A stretch of DNA of 64,000 nt from F23-D06 sp045600525 (GTDB lineage Bacteria; Bacteroidota; Bacteroidia; Bacteroidales; WCHB1-69). This document shows positions 63,586 to 64,000 of the stretch, one piece after another. Under the pieces are notes generated by a model. It did no database searches, was not told the origin of the DNA, and saw nothing but the letters and a program-made list of their open reading frames with translations. The stretch covers positions 1 to 64,000 of the forward strand of contig JAZRYC010000046.1 of assembly GCA_045600525.1 (NCBI GenBank). Reading direction: 5' to 3'. Each line of letters opens with the position of its first letter. Positions within the stretch are counted from its first letter, which is position 1. Made by a program: the position numbers and the translations under genes.

Positions 63586-64000
63586 TAATTGATTCTCGCC
63601 TCGGAGGATGTCTGCAATGTGAATGATTTCAATGCCGACGTTATGCGCTTCCTTGTAGGCATCCAAATGCTGTAGGCAGTGTATATCGGTGGAGGTGATG
63701 TATTCCGCGCCCAGTTCATAGACTTTGGAAATAATTTCACCAGCCATGGCTTCTGCTGTTTGGGGATTTGCTGTAGCAAAACGTCCGTTGGCGGCGCAGC
63801 ATCCCTGAATGCTGTTGTCTGTCAGCAGTTCCAATCCCTGGGTGTTTTGCAGGAGGATTTCCGGAGCATCATTATCAGGGTAAAGGTTTCTGGCGGCGCA
63901 GGACTTAAAATAAAATACGCGGTGGTTGAACTGATTGCCCAAAGATGTGATTTTCCGGATATTGACGATATAGTCGCACAATTCCCAAATATTTTGGGTG
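63583..64000 (-). CDS. LutA/GlpC-like CCG-domain protein (5' end outside window)
   Basis: The last 138 codons of a minus-strand gene whose frame is open to the window edge. The residues resemble the second cysteine-rich CCG domain of LutA (YkgE) or heterodisulfide-reductase-type proteins: FKSCAARNLY, then GCCAANGRFAT, then STDIHCLQHLD. The usual CCGxGG is replaced by CCAANG, so cluster binding may differ. LutA works with LutB and LutC in lactate oxidation; the partner genes would lie beyond the window. Confidence 0.7.
   Translation of the reverse strand, partial: TQNIWELCDYIVNIRKITSLGNQFNHRVFYFKSCAARNLYPDNDAPEILLQNTQGLELLTDNSIQGCCAANGRFATANPQTAEAMAGEIISKVYELGAEYITSTDIHCLQHLDAYKEAHNVGIEIIHIADILRGENQL

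Overview
The window looks like ordinary chromosome from a Bacteroidota (most likely Bacteroidales) anaerobe. Three signals support this. About twenty genes are preceded by the Bacteroidota -7 promoter box TAnnTTTG, mostly with no Shine-Dalgarno. Surface and secretion families typical of the phylum are present: a Por/T9SS-type C-terminal sorting domain, a FISUMP domain, a TonB-dependent receptor, DUF4468, DUF4878 and a coaX-OMP-TPR-lptC cluster. An anaerobic class III ribonucleotide reductase is also encoded. Family and genus cannot be told from the sequence alone. I see no tRNA, rRNA, insertion sequence, prophage or CRISPR array.

Layout. 1-20.4 kb is almost entirely minus strand: gap (cut by the window start); a serS-TPR-rsmA-chagasin inhibitor-glycosyltransferase operon; a YD-repeat-like cytoplasmic protein; rluB with a U32 (TrhP-like) tRNA hydroxylase gene; a ctp-dnaG-yitT-sufT operon; a DUF4468 protein; an MFS sugar porter coupled to mutS2; a decayed small secreted-protein gene; and rpe. 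20.5-29.5 kb is plus strand: an Mrp/NBP35-like Fe-S carrier, thyA, pgk, manC, a TonB-dependent receptor, a DUF4340 protein, ribD and yigZ. 29.5-33.5 kb (minus) holds the envelope cluster coaX-OMP-TPR-lptC. 33.6-39.8 kb has mntP, a beta-helix lipoprotein overlapping truA, and an ABC ATPase-DoxX/thioredoxin-TetR operon. The truA and ABC operons diverge from one perfect 40-bp palindrome that carries both promoters.

39.8-48.2 kb has alaS, two small lipoproteins (papain-like YiiX type and DUF4878), a chimeric broken gene with a T9SS-type tail, ridA, guaB-usp and a flavin reductase-like protein. 48.2-55.1 kb is a single 2290-residue secreted protein with a glycine-rich head and a FISUMP tail. 55.2-58.1 kb is the anaerobic RNR operon nrdDG behind a cobalamin riboswitch. 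58.2-64 kb has a C69 dipeptidase, a CoA-disulfide reductase-rhodanese fusion, a NIF3 protein with a C4 zinc-ribbon coiled-coil protein, and a LutA-like CCG protein cut by the window end.

The most interesting signals are regulatory or structural rather than a new gene system: the B12 riboswitch on a B12-independent RNR, the 40-bp palindromic double promoter, a recurring CCGCC extension of the TAnnTTTG box, two pseudogenes missed by simple ORF calling, and the giant glycine-rich surface protein. I did not find a convincing undescribed multi-gene system.
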